Program-made: the position numbers and the translations under genes
Notes under the pieces: model-generated
What the model was told of the DNA's origin: nothing
What the model saw: the letters and a program-made list of their open reading frames with translations, nothing else
Database searches by the model: none
NCBI RefSeq assembly: GCF_013248995.1
Contig: NZ_JABRPK010000002.1
Coordinates: 930,001 to 994,000, forward strand
DNA length: 64,000 bases
DNA from: Frigoribacterium sp. VKM Ac-2836
GTDB taxonomy: Bacteria; Actinomycetota; Actinomycetes; Actinomycetales; Microbacteriaceae
Reading direction: 5' to 3'
In this document: in pieces, positions 19,143-27,305 of the stretch
Numbering within the stretch: the stretch's first letter is position 1
How the letters are laid out: each line of letters starts with the position of its first letter

Positions 19143-19157
19143 GTGGTTCTCCATTCG

Positions 19158-19955
19158 TCAGGCGGTGGGGCCGTCGATGTCGGCCGTCGTCGTGGCGGTC
19201 CAGTGCGCCGGGAAGTTCCAGGCGCCCGTCGACGAGCCGCCGTCCACGCGCAGCACCTCGCCGGTGATCCACTCGGCCTCGGCGCCGGCGAGCCAGGCGA
19301 CGGCGCGAGCGATGTCGGCCGGACTGCCGCGACGACCCAGCGGGTTGTCGCCCACGGCCTCCGCGTACTCGTCGGTGACCGGGTTGACGGCCGAGTCGAC
19401 CGTGACGAAGCCCGGTGCCACGGCGTTGACGCGGATGCCGTGGCGACCGAGTTCGAGAGCGGAGGCGCGGGTCGCGGCTTCGAGGGCGGCTTTCGACGTC
19501 GAGTAGGGCGCCGCACCAGGTCGAGCCCTCAAGGCCGCCCCCGACGAGATGTTGACGACGCTCGCGCCCCGACCGGCGGCGATGGCGCGACGGGCCAGGG
19601 CGACCGTGAGCAGGACGGGAGCCCGCGTGTTGACGTCGAGCACGAAGTCCCAGGTCGTCGCGTCGAGATCGAGGAACGGTGTCGCCGGGTAGACCCCGGC
19701 ACTCGACACCAGCACGTCGACGGGCGCCGATCCCCACGCCGTGTCCAGGAGGATCTCGTGGGCATCGTCCTGTCGCAGGTCGCAGGTCGCCGTCGCGCAC
19801 GAGGAGGCGCCGGCCGCGAGAGCGAGCTCGGCCGTCTGCGCGAGCGGCTCGGCGTTGAGGTCGGCGACGGTGAGGGCGTCGCCCGCGCGGGCGAAGGTGA
19901 GGGCGACCTCCCGGCCGATGCCGGAGCCGGCCCCGGTCACGAGCACGTGCCGCAT
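19158..19955 (-). CDS. Short-chain dehydrogenase/reductase
   Basis: 265 residues, classical SDR: VTGAGSGIGREVA cofactor loop, SSAG, the catalytic S (NISSGAA) and YSTSK, and the PG/GEVLRVDGG tail. The start overlaps the MFS stop by one base (TGATG). The protein ends in an unusual tail after VDGGSS (about 25 residues). NAD(P)-dependent alcohol or ketone redox inferred. Confidence 0.88.
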   Translation of the reverse strand: MRHVLVTGAGSGIGREVALTFARAGDALTVADLNAEPLAQTAELALAAGASSCATATCDLRQDDAHEILLDTAWGSAPVDVLVSSAGVYPATPFLDLDATTWDFVLDVNTRAPVLLTVALARRAIAAGRGASVVNISSGAALRARPGAAPYSTSKAALEAATRASALELGRHGIRVNAVAPGFVTVDSAVNPVTDEYAEAVGDNPLGRRGSPADIARAVAWLAGAEAEWITGEVLRVDGGSSTGAWNFPAHWTATTTADIDGPTA

Positions 19956-21268
19956 CAGTCGAGCACCTTGCCTTTGGTCTCGGGCATCGTGAGGTAGACC
20001 ACGAGTCCGATCGCGGCGGCACCCGCGGCGTAGGCCCAGACCCAGCCGCCGTGCCCGCTCGTGTTCATCCACGTGGTGATGTACGGCGCGGTGCCGCCGA
20101 AGATGGCGACCGCGAGGGCGTAGGACAGGCCGATGCCGGTGGCCCGCACCTCGGGCGGGAACTGCTCGGCCATGATGACGGCGCAGTTCGCCGAGTAACC
20201 GACGAGCAGGACGATGCCGACGAGTTCGATGGCGAGCAGTGACCAGAAATTGCCGTTCAGCAGCGTGAAGGCGGGCCAGGCGAAGAGCAGGAACCCTCCG
20301 GCGAAGGCCGCCATGGTCGGCTTGCGACCGATGGTGTCCGAGAGGATGCCGCCGAACGGCAGCAGGCAGATGAACACGACCATCGCGATGACGTTGGCGA
20401 GCAGGGCCTGGTTGAGCGGGATGCCCGTCGTCACGGCCGCGTAGGTCGGCATGAAGTTGACCCACAGGTAGTAGAGCAGCGTGCCGGCGATGGTGATCCC
20501 GAAGACCCGCAGCGTCGCCTTCGGGTGGTCCTTGACCATCCGGACGAACGCGTTGCGCCGGGTTGCGAGGCCGGAGCCGTCGAGACGGTCCTTGCCGGTG
20601 GCGAAGGAGGCCGTCTCCTCGACCGAGCGCCGGAGCCACAATCCGATGAAGCCGAGCGAGGCCGCGAAGACGAAGGCCGCGCGCCATCCCCAGCTGTCGA
20701 CCGCGTCCTCGGGCAGGGCCGTCGTGATGACGAACCCGAGGGCCGAGGCGATCAGCACGCCCGCGGCGACCGAGACCTGCTGCCACGAACCCGCGAAGGC
20801 ACGGCGTCGAGGGGCGGCGGACTCCACGAGGAAGGCGGAGGCGGATCCGAACTCGCCACCGGCCGCGAACCCCTGGACCAGACGCGCGAGCACCAGGATC
20901 ACCGGCGCGAGGTACCCGACCTGCTGGAAGGTCGGCGAGATACCGATCACGAGGGTGGCCACCGCCATCAGGGTGATGGTGAGCAGCAGGCCCTTCTTGC
21001 GTCCGTGCCGGTCGGCGTAGCTGCCCATCACGGCGGCACCCACGGGTCGCATGACGAAGCCGACGGCGAAGATCGCGAGGGTCGACAAGAGGGCGGCGAC
21101 GTCGTCGCCCGGCGGGAAGAAGTGGTGGGCGAAGATCGACGAGAACGTCGAGTACAACGCCCAGTCGACGAACTCGACGGCGTTGCCGATGCTGCCGGCG
21201 ACGATGGCCTTGCGGCCCTTGCTGCTGAGTTTCGTGTCGTGGACGGTCTCAGGGGCGGTTGTGCTCAT
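19955..21268 (-). CDS. MFS transporter, metabolite:H+ symporter (MHS) family
   Basis: 437 residues, 12 predicted membrane segments. MHS signatures include GNAVEFVDWALYSTFSSIFA at the first helix, MGSYADRHGRKKGLL (MFS motif A) and RLVQGFAAGGEFGSA. The family imports organic acids or zwitterions such as shikimate, proline/betaine and alpha-ketoglutarate with protons. It is probably the uptake step for the substrate of this operon. Confidence 0.9.
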   Translation of the reverse strand: MSTTAPETVHDTKLSSKGRKAIVAGSIGNAVEFVDWALYSTFSSIFAHHFFPPGDDVAALLSTLAIFAVGFVMRPVGAAVMGSYADRHGRKKGLLLTITLMAVATLVIGISPTFQQVGYLAPVILVLARLVQGFAAGGEFGSASAFLVESAAPRRRAFAGSWQQVSVAAGVLIASALGFVITTALPEDAVDSWGWRAAFVFAASLGFIGLWLRRSVEETASFATGKDRLDGSGLATRRNAFVRMVKDHPKATLRVFGITIAGTLLYYLWVNFMPTYAAVTTGIPLNQALLANVIAMVVFICLLPFGGILSDTIGRKPTMAAFAGGFLLFAWPAFTLLNGNFWSLLAIELVGIVLLVGYSANCAVIMAEQFPPEVRATGIGLSYALAVAIFGGTAPYITTWMNTSGHGGWVWAYAAGAAAIGLVVYLTMPETKGKVLD

Positions 21269-21337
21269 GTGCTGGCTCTCTCGAGGTGGACGTGAGTGGT
21301 GCGAGGGGAGGAGGGGCGGCGCGGGTCGGGAGGCGCG

Positions 21338-22237
21338 TCACAGGAGGCGACGGACGTGCGCCGCGAGATCGGCGTGCGTGCCGAACCACACGTCGTCGAC
21401 CGAGCGGATGTGGGCGAGCAGCTCGTCGAGCACGCGCAGCCGCGACCGGTGGCCGATGATGTGCGGGTGCAGCGTGAGCTGGAACAGTCCGCCCTCGGCG
21501 TGGGCGGCATCGAACTCGTCGATCCAGATCTGCAGCAGGTCGCGCGGCGGCATGTGGGGTCGGAGACCGCCGAAGCGATCCATCATCAGATAGGGGGCGT
21601 CGTCGCGGATCCACTCGACGGGGATCTCGACGACTCCCGTGCGCTCGCCGCGTTCGAGCAGCTCGTAGGGCTCGGTGTCGGCCATCAGGGACGAGTCGTA
21701 GACGAACCCGAGCTCCCGGATGACGGCGAGCGTCGACCCCGAGAAGTCCCACGAGGGTGTGCGGATGCCGACCGGACGTCGGCCCAGCTGCTGCTGGAAG
21801 ACCTCGAGGGCTCGCGACGTGAGCTCGAGCTCGTCGTCGTGACCGAGAGCGGTGTTGCGTTCGTGGATCCAGCCGTGCACGGCGACCTCGTGTCCGGCTG
21901 CCGCGTAGCCGGGGGCCTCGTCCGGGCGGAGCAGGGCGCAGACGGCCGGCATGAAGAAGGAGGCCGGCACCTCGTGCCGGGCCAGCAGGTCGAGGATGCG
22001 GGGCACGGCGTGACGGGCGCCGAACTCGCCCTGGGCCATGCGACCGGGCGAGGTCTCGCCGTCGCGTAGTGCCGGGGTCTCGTGGTCGGAGTCGAACGAG
22101 ATCGCGACGGCGACGCGAGCGCCACCGGGCCACCGTGCCGTGGGTTCGTCGTCCACGAGCCTCCGACCGGCCCGCACGAACTCGACGTGCCCTCGCCATT
22201 CGGTCTCGGTCCACTGCCACGGCTGCTGGTCGTCCAT
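21338..22237 (-). CDS. Polysaccharide deacetylase-fold hydrolase (PuuE/imidase-like)
   Basis: 299 residues of the NodB/CE4 fold, lacking a signal peptide. The motifs are AVAISFDSDHETP (motif 1 acid pair), HEVAVHGWIHERN (motif 2), RTPSWDFSGS (motif 3) and LTLHPHIIGHRSR (motif 5). Cytosolic members include the allantoinase PuuE and cyclic imidases, so action on a C-N bond of a small nitrogen compound is more likely than on a polysaccharide. RBS GGGAGG before the ATG at 22237. First gene of the operon. Confidence 0.8.
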   Translation of the reverse strand: MDDQQPWQWTETEWRGHVEFVRAGRRLVDDEPTARWPGGARVAVAISFDSDHETPALRDGETSPGRMAQGEFGARHAVPRILDLLARHEVPASFFMPAVCALLRPDEAPGYAAAGHEVAVHGWIHERNTALGHDDELELTSRALEVFQQQLGRRPVGIRTPSWDFSGSTLAVIRELGFVYDSSLMADTEPYELLERGERTGVVEIPVEWIRDDAPYLMMDRFGGLRPHMPPRDLLQIWIDEFDAAHAEGGLFQLTLHPHIIGHRSRLRVLDELLAHIRSVDDVWFGTHADLAAHVRRLL

Positions 22238-22286
22238 GCGATTCCTCCCGGCGTCGTCGGTGACCCCGATGTCATCGACATGGGTC

Positions 22287-22315
22287 ACTGTAGAAAGAAA
22301 TACAAGCAGACTCAA
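22287..22315 (-). promoter_or_regulatory. Promoter of the catabolic operon
   Basis: On the minus strand, -35 TTGAGT (22310-22315) and -10 TACAGT (22287-22292) are 17 bp apart, giving an untranslated leader of about 40 nt before the deacetylase-fold gene. Confidence 0.6.
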
Positions 22316-22353
22316 GACAAATGGTTGTTTCGATCGCATTTCAACCTCGAAAC

Positions 22354-22389
22354 GGTTGGATGAATCACCCCCTCGACCCGAATCCAACC
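22354..22389. promoter_or_regulatory. Inverted repeat, candidate Lrp-type operator
   Basis: Perfect 8-bp arms GGTTGGAT (22354-22361) and ATCCAACC (22382-22389). A third half-site, CAACC near 22342, faces the first arm. They lie between the divergent operon promoter and the regulator's -10, the place expected for autoregulation. Confidence 0.45.
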
Positions 22390-22408
22390 GGTGCGGACCG
22401 GTGCGCCG

Positions 22409-22414
22409 TATTCT
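22409..22414 (+). promoter_or_regulatory. -10 element of leaderless Lrp-gene promoter
   Basis: TATTCT, 6 nt, then the GTG at 22421. Confidence 0.55.
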
Positions 22415-22420
22415 GTTGCC

Positions 22421-23461
22421 GTGCCACGTCTCGTGCCTCCCGCCGGTCAGCCCCTCCTCGACGAGACCGACCTCGACATCGTCGCCGCCATGCACGTCGC
22501 GCCTCGGGTCCCCACCGCCGCCCTCGCCGAGATCCTCGGGTTGCCCGTGAGCACGCTGAGTCGCCGACTCGTCCGCCTGCAAGAGGAGCGCCTCCTGCGG
22601 GTGGTCGGCCGCTACGCCTGGGAGCTCATCACCTCGAGCAATCCCTACGAACTCTGGATCACCTCGGCCCCCGGGCGGTCGAGGGCCGTGCTGGCCGAAC
22701 TCCTGCGCATCCCCGACGTCCAGTTCGTCCTGCAGACCAGTGGCCCGGCCGACCTGTACGCCAACCTCTTCCCGCTGCGGGGCTCCGACCAAGAGGAGCT
22801 GCTCGGCAGCGTCATCCCGTCGATCCCGGGTGTCCGCGCCGTCGACAGTCGGATGATCCTCGAACCGGCCAAGGTCGGTCAGGCCTGGCGCTACCACCGG
22901 CTGGACGACGAGCGCGTGGCGCGCCTGGAGCAGCACGCGGCCGTGGCCGCGCAGCCTCCGCTCCACGATCTCGGCCAGTTGAGCGACCTCGAGTTCGAGA
23001 CGATGCGCTTGCTCGGCGCGAACGCGCGTGTCACGGCGGCCGAGGTCGGGCGGACCCTCGGCGTGTCGTCCTCGACGGCCGCTCGGGCCATCCGGCTCCT
23101 GCTGCAGACCGGCGCCGTCTCGCCCCGGGTCGAGATGCAGTCCGACCTGCTGGGCTATCCGTTGCACGCGATCGTGACGATCGACGTGCAGCCCCGTGAC
23201 GTCTCGCGCACCCTCGAGCGGGTCGCCACGCATCCGAGCGTCCGGTTGCTGTCGACGGTGACCGGCTCGGCGCCGATCAGTCTCTCCGGGGTGTTCCGGG
23301 GCCCGACGGATCTCGCGACGTTCATCCGAGACGACCTGGGTGCGCTGCAGTGGGTGCGGTCGATCCAGAGCGTCGCCGGCCTGCGGCTGCAGCGACGCTA
23401 CTGGATCGACCGTGACGGTCCCCGCCTGGGTGCCCAGGTGCCCGACGTGTTGCGGCGCTGA
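22421..23461 (+). CDS. Lrp/AsnC family regulator, double-domain form
   Basis: 346 residues, about twice the usual length. Two HTH regions are visible: DETDLDIVAAMHVAPRVPTAALAEILG (about 12-40) and SDLEFETMRLLGANARVTAA near 190. Each is followed by a RAM-like segment, so it is a tandem Lrp of the kind found in actinobacteria. Such proteins sense small molecules, often amino acids. Divergent to the 17-22 kb operon, which it probably controls. Confidence 0.85.
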   Translation: MPRLVPPAGQPLLDETDLDIVAAMHVAPRVPTAALAEILGLPVSTLSRRLVRLQEERLLRVVGRYAWELITSSNPYELWITSAPGRSRAVLAELLRIPDVQFVLQTSGPADLYANLFPLRGSDQEELLGSVIPSIPGVRAVDSRMILEPAKVGQAWRYHRLDDERVARLEQHAAVAAQPPLHDLGQLSDLEFETMRLLGANARVTAAEVGRTLGVSSSTAARAIRLLLQTGAVSPRVEMQSDLLGYPLHAIVTIDVQPRDVSRTLERVATHPSVRLLSTVTGSAPISLSGVFRGPTDLATFIRDDLGALQWVRSIQSVAGLRLQRRYWIDRDGPRLGAQVPDVLRR

Positions 23462-23485
23462 GCGACGAGACGTCTAAGGTCAGGC

Positions 23486-24649
23486 ATGACCCGAATCACG
23501 CCCGCCCCCGCACTGCTGCGCCTCGGCGTGCTGGCCACCTCGCGCAAGCCCGACGAGCGTCGCCTGCCGATCCACCCCGCCCACCTCGACCGCATCGATG
23601 CCGATCTGCGCGAGAACATGACCCTCGAGCGTGGCTACGGCCTGCGTTTCGGCATCCCCGACGCCGACCTCGAGCCCCTCGTGGCGATGGCCGACCGTGA
23701 GCAGATCGTCGCCGACAGCGACGTCGTCCTGCTGCCCAAGCCCCAGGCCGCCGACCTCGAGGGCCTCCGCGACGGCCAGACCCTCTGGGGCTGGCCGCAC
23801 TGCGTGCAGGACCGCGAGATCACCCAGCTCGCCATCGACAAGCGCCTGACCCTCATCGCGTGGGAGGCCATGAACCACTGGCAGTCCGACGGCGGCTACG
23901 CCCTGCACGTCTTCCACAAGAACAACGAGCTCGCCGGCTACTGCTCGGTGCTGCACGCCCTGCAGCTCTGCGGCTCCACCGGCGACTACGGCCGCCGCCT
24001 CAGCGCCGTCGTCATCGGCTTCGGCGCCACCGCCCGCGGCGCGGTCACGGCGCTCAACGCCCACGGCATCCACGACGTCCGCGTCCTGACGAACCGCAAC
24101 ATCGCGGCCGTCGGCTCGCCGATCCCGTCGGTCGACATCTTCCAGTTCGAGCACGACCCCGAGACGCCCGGCGCCAGCACCGTGAACACCCCCGACGGGC
24201 CGGTCGCCCTCGCGCCGTTCCTCGCGGCGGCCGACATCGTCGTCAACTGCACCCTGCAAGATCCGAACGCGCCGCTCACCTACCTGCGCGAGACCGATCT
24301 CGACGCCTTCCGCCCCGGCAGTCTCATCGTCGACGTCTCGGTGGACGAGGGCATGGGCTTCGACTGGGCCCGCGCCACGACCTTCGCCGAACCCCTCGTC
24401 ACCGTCGGTGCGACCACGAACTACTACGCGGTCGACCACAGCCCCTCGTTGCTCTGGAACTCCACGACGTGGGAGATCAGCGAGGCCCTCCTGCCCTTCC
24501 TCCGCACCGTCATGGAGGGGCCGACCTCGTGGGCGGCGTCCGACACGGTCCGTCGCGCCATCGAGATCGCGGAGGGGCGGGTCAAGAACGAGGCGATCCT
24601 CGCCTTCCAGCACCGCGCCTCCTCGTACCCGCACGCACCGCTCGGCTAG
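23486..24649 (+). CDS. Alanine dehydrogenase/CEOS-like NAD(P)-dependent dehydrogenase
   Basis: 387 residues. The start LGVLATSRKPDERRLPIHPAHLDRI matches the AlaDH/transhydrogenase N-domain, in the version seen in N5-(carboxyethyl)ornithine synthase. The Rossmann loop is VVIGFGATARGAVTAL rather than GxGxxG followed by an alanine dehydrogenase core. It may make or oxidise an N-(carboxyalkyl) amino acid. ATG at 23486 lies 5 nt after a TAAGGT -10 (23475-23480), so a leaderless transcript is likely. The C-terminal RASS is encoded by a GGAGGCGCG motif. Confidence 0.65.
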   Translation: MTRITPAPALLRLGVLATSRKPDERRLPIHPAHLDRIDADLRENMTLERGYGLRFGIPDADLEPLVAMADREQIVADSDVVLLPKPQAADLEGLRDGQTLWGWPHCVQDREITQLAIDKRLTLIAWEAMNHWQSDGGYALHVFHKNNELAGYCSVLHALQLCGSTGDYGRRLSAVVIGFGATARGAVTALNAHGIHDVRVLTNRNIAAVGSPIPSVDIFQFEHDPETPGASTVNTPDGPVALAPFLAAADIVVNCTLQDPNAPLTYLRETDLDAFRPGSLIVDVSVDEGMGFDWARATTFAEPLVTVGATTNYYAVDHSPSLLWNSTTWEISEALLPFLRTVMEGPTSWAASDTVRRAIEIAEGRVKNEAILAFQHRASSYPHAPLG

Positions 24650-24752
24650 CCGGCCGCCCGGCCGACGGCACCGCCGAGTGGACTGAGCGCCGCCGTATGC
24701 CGCGGTGTCGTGTCCATCCGGCGGTGTGCGCGAGGGCGCAGGGAGCCGGAGG

Positions 24753-25301
24753 TCAGAGCGCAGGAGGCGCGGCGAGGGCCGCCAGCACGCGCTCGGCACC
24801 GAAGTCCCACGCCCCCTCGACGTCGCCGCCGAGCTGGAAACCGCCGTTGAGCTCCATGATGACGAAGCCCGCGACCCAGGCCGTCAGCGTGCGGGCGGCG
24901 TCGAGGGCGAGCGCCGGGCCGACGAGTTGCTCGCCCACCCGGAGGGCGGCGGCGCTCGCCGCGGCGCCGTACTCGCGCCGGGCCGTGGGGACACCGGGCC
25001 CGGGGGTCATGACCAGTTGGAACGCCGCCGGGCGTTCGTGCCCGAAGGCCCGGAAGGTGTCGAGCACCTCGCGGGCCGACCCCGCCCCGTCGAGCCGCGC
25101 GGCCAGGTCGGTGAGGGTGGCCTCAGCGACCGACCGCAGCAGCGCCTCCCGGTTCTCGACCCGTTTGTAGAGCGAGGGGGCGCGCACGCCGACCCGTGCC
25201 GCGACGGCGGCCATCGTGAGGCCCGCCGGGCCGTCGGTCTCGAGCAGCTCGCGGGCGGCGAGCAGGATGGCGTCGAGCGAGGTGCGGTCGGGTGTGGGCA
25301 T
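24753..25301 (-). CDS. TetR family regulator
   Basis: 182 residues. HTH: LDAILLAARELLETDGPAGLTMAAVAARVGVRAPSLYKRVENREALLRSV. The C-terminal ligand domain resembles the TetR_C_33/WHG type. The ATG at 25301 is preferred over one at 25331, because TATACT sits 6 nt upstream on this strand and the palindromes lie beyond it. The last residues (LAAPPAL) are encoded by a GGAGGCGCG motif. Divergent to the metallo-beta-lactamase gene, which it probably represses. Confidence 0.85.
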   Translation of the reverse strand: MPTPDRTSLDAILLAARELLETDGPAGLTMAAVAARVGVRAPSLYKRVENREALLRSVAEATLTDLAARLDGAGSAREVLDTFRAFGHERPAAFQLVMTPGPGVPTARREYGAAASAAALRVGEQLVGPALALDAARTLTAWVAGFVIMELNGGFQLGGDVEGAWDFGAERVLAALAAPPAL

Positions 25302-25307
25302 CCGTCG

Positions 25308-25354
25308 AGTATAGCTATTGACAATAGCCATGATGGCTAAGTACCGTAGCCATC
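25308..25354. promoter_or_regulatory. Divergent promoters and TetR operator palindromes
   Basis: Two overlapping perfect palindromes: GCTATTGACAATAGC (25314-25328) and AGCCATGATGGCT (25326-25338), with a third partial copy at 25348-25358. The plus-strand promoter is TTGACA (25318-25323), 18 bp, TACCGT (25342-25347), then 7 nt to the ATG at 25355. The minus-strand -10 is TATACT (25308-25313). TetR bound here would block both genes. Confidence 0.7.
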
Positions 25355-26067
25355 ATGGAACTCGCCCCCTCCCTCCGCCGCATCGGCAACGACATCGTCG
25401 CCGCCTACCTCGTCGTCACGCCCGAGGGCGTGACCCTGATCGACGCCGGCCTGCCCGGTCTCTGGTCAGAACTCGTCGCCGAACTCGCCTCCGTCGGACG
25501 CACGCTCGACGACGTCCGGGGCGTCGTCCTCACCCACGGCGACTCCGACCACGTCGGCTTCGCCGAACGGCTGCGTCGCGACCACGGAGTGCCCGTGTAC
25601 GTGCACGCCGCCGACGCCTCCCGGGCGAAGGGCGGGCCCAAGCCGAAGAACCCCATGCCGCCGATGAAGCTCGGCCCCTGCTGGGCTTCGCCGGCTACAG
25701 CCTGCGCAAGGGCGGGGTGAAGACCACCTGGCTCACCGAGGTCGTCGAGGTGCAGGGCGGCGAGACGCTCGACCTGCCGGGCTCGCCTCGGGTCATCTCG
25801 ATGCCCGGACACTCGGAAGGCAGCATCGCGGTCTTCGTCCCGAGCGTCGACGCCGTCTTCGTGGGTGACGCCCTGACCACGCGCCACGTGACGACCGGGC
25901 ACGTCGGGCCCGCCCCGGCGCCGTTCACCGACGACCCCGAGCGGGCTCTGGCGTCGCTCGATGCCCTGGTCGCGACCGGCGCGACCTGGGTGCTGCCCGG
26001 CCACGGCGCCCCCTGGGACGATGGCGTCGAAGCGGCGGTGGCAGCCGTGCGCCTAGCAGCGAACTGA
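25355..26067 (+). pseudogene. Metallo-beta-lactamase-fold hydrolase, frameshifted
   Basis: The N-terminal part reads MELAPSLRRIGNDIVAAYLVV to LTHGDSDHVGFAERL (the HxHxDH-like metal site written as THGDSDHVG). After MPPMKLGP near 25675 the frame must shift by one to continue LLGFAGYSLRKGGV, MPGHSEGSIAVF and VLPGHGAPWDDG. The missing base falls in a run of four Cs (25675-25678). Without it, translation stops at 25718-25720 after 121 residues. It may be a true mutation, a phase-variable tract or a sequencing error. Intact relatives are about 235 residues. Confidence 0.8.
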
Positions 26068-26245
26068 TGCACATCCTTGTGCGAGACAGGAATCGACGAA
26101 GTGTGTCGACTGCATCGCGCCTCGTGCCCTGGCTGACGGGAGACTGCCTTCACAAGTCGTGAAAAATCTCACCGGTGGACGGGCGACTTCCTACTCATGT
26201 CGAGATCTGACAGGGTGCGGCGATAGCCGCATAATGCTCCATTTA

Positions 26246-26259
26246 GGCTCTGTCGCAAA
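26246..26259. mobile_element. 14-bp sequence resembling an IS6-family terminal repeat
   Basis: GGCTCTGTCGCAAA differs at one position from the IS6100-type end GGCTCTGTTGCAAA, as I recall it. No transposase gene and no facing copy were found on the right flank. It lies at the left edge of the AT-richer insertion and could be a scar. Confidence 0.4.
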
Positions 26260-26302
26260 TTAAATAGTGTCGGTCTTGGTCGAGGGCTACAAGATTCAGA
26301 GA

Positions 26303-26308
26303 TAGTCT
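26303..26308 (+). promoter_or_regulatory. -10 element of leaderless promoter for the CorA-like gene
   Basis: TAGTCT, 7 nt, then the GTG at 26316. No -35 at normal spacing is obvious. Confidence 0.5.
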
Positions 26309-26315
26309 CACTATT

Positions 26316-27305
26316 GTGACCACCTCCAACGTCTACTTTGTGCTGCAGGGCGACGTCGTGAGGCCCAAGCTTGACATCGCTGACGCAGCCGAAATGCTGC
26401 AGTCCAAGGCGACGAGTCGGCTCTTAGCACTTGTGGATTCGAATACGGTCTCCGAGACAGGTGCCCGTGAGCTACTTCACTTCATCGAGCTCCGCGCCGG
26501 ACTTCGCTCTCCAAACACCCAGGCCGTTTCTGTCGAAACATTTCTGAGTCCGATCTTGCAATCCGACGAGGCTGGAGCTCTTTATGCACTAGAGGTAGCT
26601 GCCTCGGAACGGGTCATAGTTTTCGTTCGAGTGAGAGTTGGCATGGTTGCCCAGCTATTCTCCGAGGTGCAGGGAGTGAGCTGGGATGCCTTAGCATCAC
26701 TCGCTATCAGTACTGTGCGGGACGAATCCGCAACACTTGCGGCGGCAGCGGTGCAACTAAAACGCGAACTCGAAGATCACCTCGAGAGTGGTGTCATGGA
26801 GCACGTCGAACTCTTGCTTGGAAGCTCGTCTCGAGCCACAACCGGGGAACTAAACCGAGAGTTGCTAACAGAGGTCAGCTACAGGGCGTCGACTCTGCAG
26901 CTAGCACTTGTTGGCCTCGAGAATGCTTACTTGCGTTTTGATAGAGGCAATACTAGAGACAGCCATTTGCTTCATTCTGCAGGTGGAAGTATCTCAAGTA
27001 TTGCTGCAACGCTCGCGCACGCCATGGCGTTGGAACACCAGCAGAGGGCGCAAACAGAAATGGAAACGAGGGAGCGAGAGAAGATTGCCTCCGATCGGAG
27101 GACTGCCAGTCTTTCGAGACTGGCTGCCGTCTTTGTTTTCCCAAGCCTATGGTTTGCGTTCTTGGGGGCTAACGTCTTTCCCTCAACTCTTAGGGGCGTG
27201 CCTGTAAACGGCGGTGCCGCGATGGTTGGGGCATTGCTCGGCGCTGGTCTCAGCGCTCTAATAGGCCTGTGGATCGTTGGACAAAAATTAGGGGATAAAA
27301 AATGA
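26316..27305 (+). CDS. CorA-like membrane protein with degenerate GMN motif
   Basis: 329 residues. A soluble alpha/beta N-terminal domain (about 1-130) is followed by long helices (about 140-265, the last very charged: EMETREREKIASDRR). Two membrane helices follow, about 267-288 (LAAVFVFPSLWFAFLGANVF) and 302-323. This order, and the FPSLWFAFLGAN sequence at the end of TM1, parallels CorA (which has GMN there), but the middle residue is Ala (284-286). It may be a pore-forming or ion-conducting effector rather than a Mg2+ importer. GC is clearly below the flanks. The stop overlaps the next start by ATGA. Family assignment is from topology and motif only. Confidence 0.6.
   Translation: MTTSNVYFVLQGDVVRPKLDIADAAEMLQSKATSRLLALVDSNTVSETGARELLHFIELRAGLRSPNTQAVSVETFLSPILQSDEAGALYALEVAASERVIVFVRVRVGMVAQLFSEVQGVSWDALASLAISTVRDESATLAAAAVQLKRELEDHLESGVMEHVELLLGSSSRATTGELNRELLTEVSYRASTLQLALVGLENAYLRFDRGNTRDSHLLHSAGGSISSIAATLAHAMALEHQQRAQTEMETREREKIASDRRTASLSRLAAVFVFPSLWFAFLGANVFPSTLRGVPVNGGAAMVGALLGAGLSALIGLWIVGQKLGDKK

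Noticed and set aside
24650-24752. Possible small gene between the AlaDH-like gene and TetR
   Set aside because: Only about 100 bp, no start with ribosome-binding site and no coding pattern; it holds one GGAGGCGCG copy at the TetR end.
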